A stretch of 64,000 nt of DNA, from NCBI GenBank assembly GCA_014650015.1, contig BMUD01000001.1, positions 62,001 to 126,000 on the forward strand, in the 5' to 3' direction. Numbering within the stretch: position 1 is the stretch's first letter; each line of letters begins with the position of its first letter. The DNA comes from Streptomyces griseoloalbus (GTDB lineage: Bacteria; Actinomycetota; Actinomycetes; Streptomycetales; Streptomycetaceae). Below are positions 61,737-64,000 of the stretch, in pieces. Position numbers and translations under genes: made by a program. Below the pieces are notes generated by a model. The model worked only from the letters and a program-made list of their open reading frames with translations. It ran no database searches and was not told where the DNA came from.

Positions 61737-62550
61737 GCGGAGCGTTGTCGCCGAGGGGTTGCGGGCCTACTGGCTGATCGCGGGGATGTGGGTGCGGGCG
61801 GGCATGACCTACCGCGCCTCCTTCGTCGCCACGATGGTCGGCAACCTGGTGATGACCGGCATGGACTTCGTGGGGATTTTGCTGATGTTCTCGCAGGTCG
61901 ACTCGTTGGGCGGCTGGTCGCTGCCCGAGGTCGCCCTGCTGTACGGGCTGTCGGTGACGTCGTTCGGGATCGCCGATCTGGTGCTGGGCTCGATGGACGT
62001 GCTGGGTGCCCGGATGCGGGACGGTTCGTTCGACACGCTGCTGGTGCGTCCCGCGCCGGTGCTCGCGCAGGTCGGCGCGGACCGTTTCGCGGTGCGCCGT
62101 CTGGGCCGGGTCGTTCAGGGCACGGTGGTGCTGGGGTGGGCGCTGGCGTCGGTGGACGTCGACTGGAGTGTGCCGAAGGTGCTGCTGGTGCCGGTGATGG
62201 TGCTCAGCGGTGCGGCGATCTTCTCGGCGGTGTTCGTGGCGGGGGCGGCCTTCCAGATCTTCGCGCAGGATGCCGCCGAGGTGCAGAACGCGTTCACGTA
62301 CGGCGGGACCACGCTGCTGCAGTATCCGCCGAGCGTGTTCGGGAAGGATCTGGTGCGCGGGGCGACGTTCGTGCTGCCGCTCGCCTTCGTCAACTGGGTG
62401 CCCGCGGCCTACCTCCTGGGGCGGCCGTACCCGATCGGTCTGCCGTCGTGGGCGGCGTTCGTGTCGCCGCTGGTGGCGGTGGTGTGTTGTGCGCTGGCGG
62501 GTCTGGCGTGGCGGACGGGGCTCAGGTCGTACCGGAGTACGGGGAGTTAG
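61729..62550 (+). CDS. ABC-2 type permease, second subunit
   Basis: A 273-residue six-helix partner permease with SMDVLGARMRDGSFDTLLVRPAPVLAQVGADRF, the same cytoplasmic element (RDGSFDTLLVRP) as the first subunit's RTGEIAVDLYRP. This pairing marks a heterodimeric exporter. GTG 61729 lies inside the previous gene's end. A T-arm of codons precedes the ATPase start by nine bases. Confidence 0.83.
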   Translation: MGERSVVAEGLRAYWLIAGMWVRAGMTYRASFVATMVGNLVMTGMDFVGILLMFSQVDSLGGWSLPEVALLYGLSVTSFGIADLVLGSMDVLGARMRDGSFDTLLVRPAPVLAQVGADRFAVRRLGRVVQGTVVLGWALASVDVDWSVPKVLLVPVMVLSGAAIFSAVFVAGAAFQIFAQDAAEVQNAFTYGGTTLLQYPPSVFGKDLVRGATFVLPLAFVNWVPAAYLLGRPYPIGLPSWAAFVSPLVAVVCCALAGLAWRTGLRSYRSTGS

Positions 62551-62559
62551 CGAGCGGAC

Positions 62560-63549
62560 ATGGACCCTTTCACGATGGACCCTTTCATCGAACTGGACGG
62601 TGTCGAGAAGGTTTTCGACGTGCGCCGGAAGACCGGCTTCCTGAAGCGGGAGCGGCATCGGGTGCGGGCCGTCGACTCGATCTCCTTCACGGTGGCGCGC
62701 GGTGAGATGGTCGGCTACATCGGCCCGAACGGCGCCGGGAAGTCGACGACGATCAAGATGCTGACCGGGATTCTCACGCCGAGCGGCGGCCGGCTGCGGG
62801 TCGCCGGGATCGATCCCTCCCGTGAGCGGAAGCGGCTGGCGCACCGGATGGGGGTGGTGTTCGGGCAGCGTACGACGCTGTGGTGGGACCTGCCGCTGAT
62901 CGACTCGTACAAGCTGATGCACCGCATGTACCGCATCCCGGACGCGCGGTACCGCGAGAACCTGGACCGGATGGTCGAACTCCTGGATTTGGGCGAGCTG
63001 TTGGCCGTGCCGGTGCGTCAGCTGTCGCTGGGGCAGCGGATGCGCGGGGACATCGCGGCGGCGCTGCTGCACGACCCGGAGGTGCTGTACCTCGACGAGC
63101 CGACCATCGGTCTGGACGTCATCTCCAAGACGAAGGTGCGGGACTTCCTGCGGCAGTTGAACGCCGAGCGCGCCACGACGGTGCTGCTGACCACGCACGA
63201 TCTGCAGGACATCGAGCAGTTGTGCTCGCGGGTGATGGTCATCGACCACGGCCGGCTGGTGTACGACGGTGCGCTCGCCGGGTTGCACGAGGCGGGGGAG
63301 AGCGAGCGGACCCTGGTGGTGGACCTGGAGCGGGAACTCCCGCCGATCGAGGCGCCGCCGCCGGCGCGGGTGGTCCGGGTGGAGGGGCCGCGGCAGTGGC
63401 TGGCGTTCCCGGCGTCGGCGTCGGCGGCGGGGCTGGTGGCGCGGATCGCGGCGGAGTATCCACTGGTCGACCTGTCGGTGCGGGAGCCCGACATCGAGGC
63501 GGTCATCGCGAAGATGTACGCGGAGCGGGCCGACCGGGCGGTCTCGTAG
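62560..63549 (+). CDS. ABC-2 exporter ATPase
   Basis: A 329-residue ATPase. Walker A is GPNGAGKST (about 54-62), the signature is LSLGQRMRGDIAAALLHDP, and Walker B is VLYLDEPTIGLD. It closes a three-gene operon with two permeases. The first 15 bases are duplicated: ATGGACCCTTTC occurs at 62560 and 62575, giving two in-frame starts (MDPFTMDPF). About 100 C-terminal residues after the H-loop are a poorly conserved regulatory domain. Confidence 0.9.
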   Translation: MDPFTMDPFIELDGVEKVFDVRRKTGFLKRERHRVRAVDSISFTVARGEMVGYIGPNGAGKSTTIKMLTGILTPSGGRLRVAGIDPSRERKRLAHRMGVVFGQRTTLWWDLPLIDSYKLMHRMYRIPDARYRENLDRMVELLDLGELLAVPVRQLSLGQRMRGDIAAALLHDPEVLYLDEPTIGLDVISKTKVRDFLRQLNAERATTVLLTTHDLQDIEQLCSRVMVIDHGRLVYDGALAGLHEAGESERTLVVDLERELPPIEAPPPARVVRVEGPRQWLAFPASASAAGLVARIAAEYPLVDLSVREPDIEAVIAKMYAERADRAVS

Positions 63550-63560
63550 CCGCCGAGGTC

Positions 63561-63770
63561 GTCGTGGCCCTCTGTAGCCGATGCAGCCGTTGTAGCCGCT
63601 GTAGCCGCTGGTAGCTGTCGTGGCCGTCGTGGCCGGGCGTCGTAGGCGTCGTGGCCCTCTGTAGCCGTTGCAGCCGTTGCAGCCGTTGCAGCCGTTGTAG
63701 CCGCTGGTAGCTGTCGTGGCCGTCGTGGCCGGGCGTCGTAGGCGTCGTGGTCGTCGTAGCCGTGTGGTGG
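63561..63770. repeat. VNTR: 87/96-bp duplication built on 9-bp units
   Basis: Two long copies (63561-63647 and 63648-63743) and a partial third share GTCGTGGCCCTCTGTAGCCG at the start and GTCGTGGCCGTCGTGGCCGG near the end. Inside, GTAGCCGTT/GCAGCCGTT 9-bp units vary in number: copy two has one more unit, hence 96 against 87 bp. The array lies between the ATPase stop and the DUF1707 promoter and carries no start with a ribosome site. Confidence 0.88.
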
Positions 63771-63780
63771 AGGCAACTCG

Positions 63781-63786
63781 TAGGCT
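63781..63786 (+). promoter_or_regulatory. -10 box of the DUF1707 gene
   Basis: TAGGCT ends 7 nt before ATG 63794, predicting a leaderless transcript. The VNTR ends about ten bases upstream, so the -35 region lies in or next to the repeat. Confidence 0.55.
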
Positions 63787-63793
63787 GCTGGGT

Positions 63794-64000
63794 ATGACCG
63801 ACGACGCAGCCGCCCGGGACCTTCGCGCCTCCGACGCCGACCGTGAACGGGTCGCCGAGATCCTGCGGGACGCCCTCACGGAGGGCCGCCTCGACATGGA
63901 GGAGTTCGAGGAGCGGCTGGACGCGACGTACAAGGCGCGGACGTACGGGGAACTGGCGCCGATCACGCGCGATCTGCCGGGCCACGGCACGGCGGCGGTG
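63794..64000 (+). CDS. DUF1707 (SHOCT-like) protein, 5' part
   Basis: The first 69 codons, running off the window. LRASDADRERVAEILRDALTEGRLDMEEFEERLDATYKARTYGEL is the DUF1707 domain, the short helical module at the start of many actinobacterial membrane proteins; a C-terminal membrane domain is expected beyond the window edge. Function unknown, perhaps in envelope sensing. Confidence 0.85.
   Translation, partial: MTDDAAARDLRASDADRERVAEILRDALTEGRLDMEEFEERLDATYKARTYGELAPITRDLPGHGTAAV

Noticed and set aside
61495-63990. 831-codon minus-strand frame with LQR/ATT repeats
   Set aside because: Antisense to the ABC-2 operon; the repeats come from the VNTR at 63561-63770 and the product has no recognisable fold.

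Overview
The window is a contiguous piece of a high-GC actinobacterial chromosome, almost certainly Streptomyces. Nearly every codon ends in G or C, GTG and TTG starts are frequent, and the gene order agrees, from memory, with the S. coelicolor segment running from the sigU/rsuA locus (about SCO2953) down to about SCO2890. The right-hand third also keeps the order of the M. tuberculosis Rv1330c-Rv1341 block (pncB, clpS, DUF2017, mec, cysO, cysM, MBL phosphodiesterase, rph, rdgB). It is mostly core chromosome. The one clearly accessory-looking gene is an HNH endonuclease at 55310-56323.

Layout. 1-8.3 kb: the 3' part of an anti-sigma factor, a HelD-type RNA polymerase motor, malic enzyme, HU, MurA, YqgE and a DUF3039 protein. 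8.4-13.3 kb: a sugar ABC importer in an overlapping operon with a GH20 N-acetylhexosaminidase, behind a DasR-like site. 13.6-19.2 kb: a three-subunit molybdo-flavo-iron-sulfur dehydrogenase with two unusual subunits. 19.2-20.7 kb: a 19-bp tandem repeat and a tandem SUKH-type protein behind a RecA-NDp (PafBC-type) promoter motif. 21-26.9 kb: tRNA-Cys, an MFS exporter, a DEAD/DEAH helicase, an IclR regulator and a secreted Lon-like protease. 26.9-32.5 kb: an Opu-type osmoprotectant ABC operon, the Lrp-type hpdR, and divergent hppD with a palindrome at its start. 32.7-41.4 kb: a TPR protein, an FAD-linked oxidase, two RDD membrane proteins, an M6 secreted metalloprotease and small proteins. 41.5-43.7 kb: NAD salvage genes pncA and pncB. 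43.8-49.8 kb: clpS, DUF2017, an amino-acid permease, then the protein-bound-sulfur cysteine pathway (mec, a cysteine-type leader peptide, cysO, cysM) and a metallo-beta-lactamase-fold phosphodiesterase. 49.9-53.1 kb: the GlcNAc phosphotransferase genes nagE2, nagE1 and nagF with three DasR operators. 53.2-57.8 kb: rph, a lipoprotein, rdgB, tRNA-Leu, the HNH gene, bcp, a DUF3618 protein and a GroES paralogue. 57.8-64 kb: a guanidine-III riboswitch controlling an SMR guanidinium exporter, a class A penicillin-binding protein, an ABC-2 exporter, a 9-bp/90-bp VNTR and the start of a DUF1707 protein.

Links between regions. Amino-sugar use appears twice (hexosaminidase importer and nag PTS), both near DasR-type operators. 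Sulfur assimilation by CysO carries its own translational sensor. Many genes appear to have leaderless transcripts: a TAnnnT -10 box lies 7-8 nt before the start codon. The least explained items are the SUKH protein with a DNA-damage promoter, the HNH protein with four DNA-binding-like repeats, the iron-sulfur subunit with a roughly 560-residue disordered extension, and the molybdenum subunit that seems to lack the catalytic glutamate.
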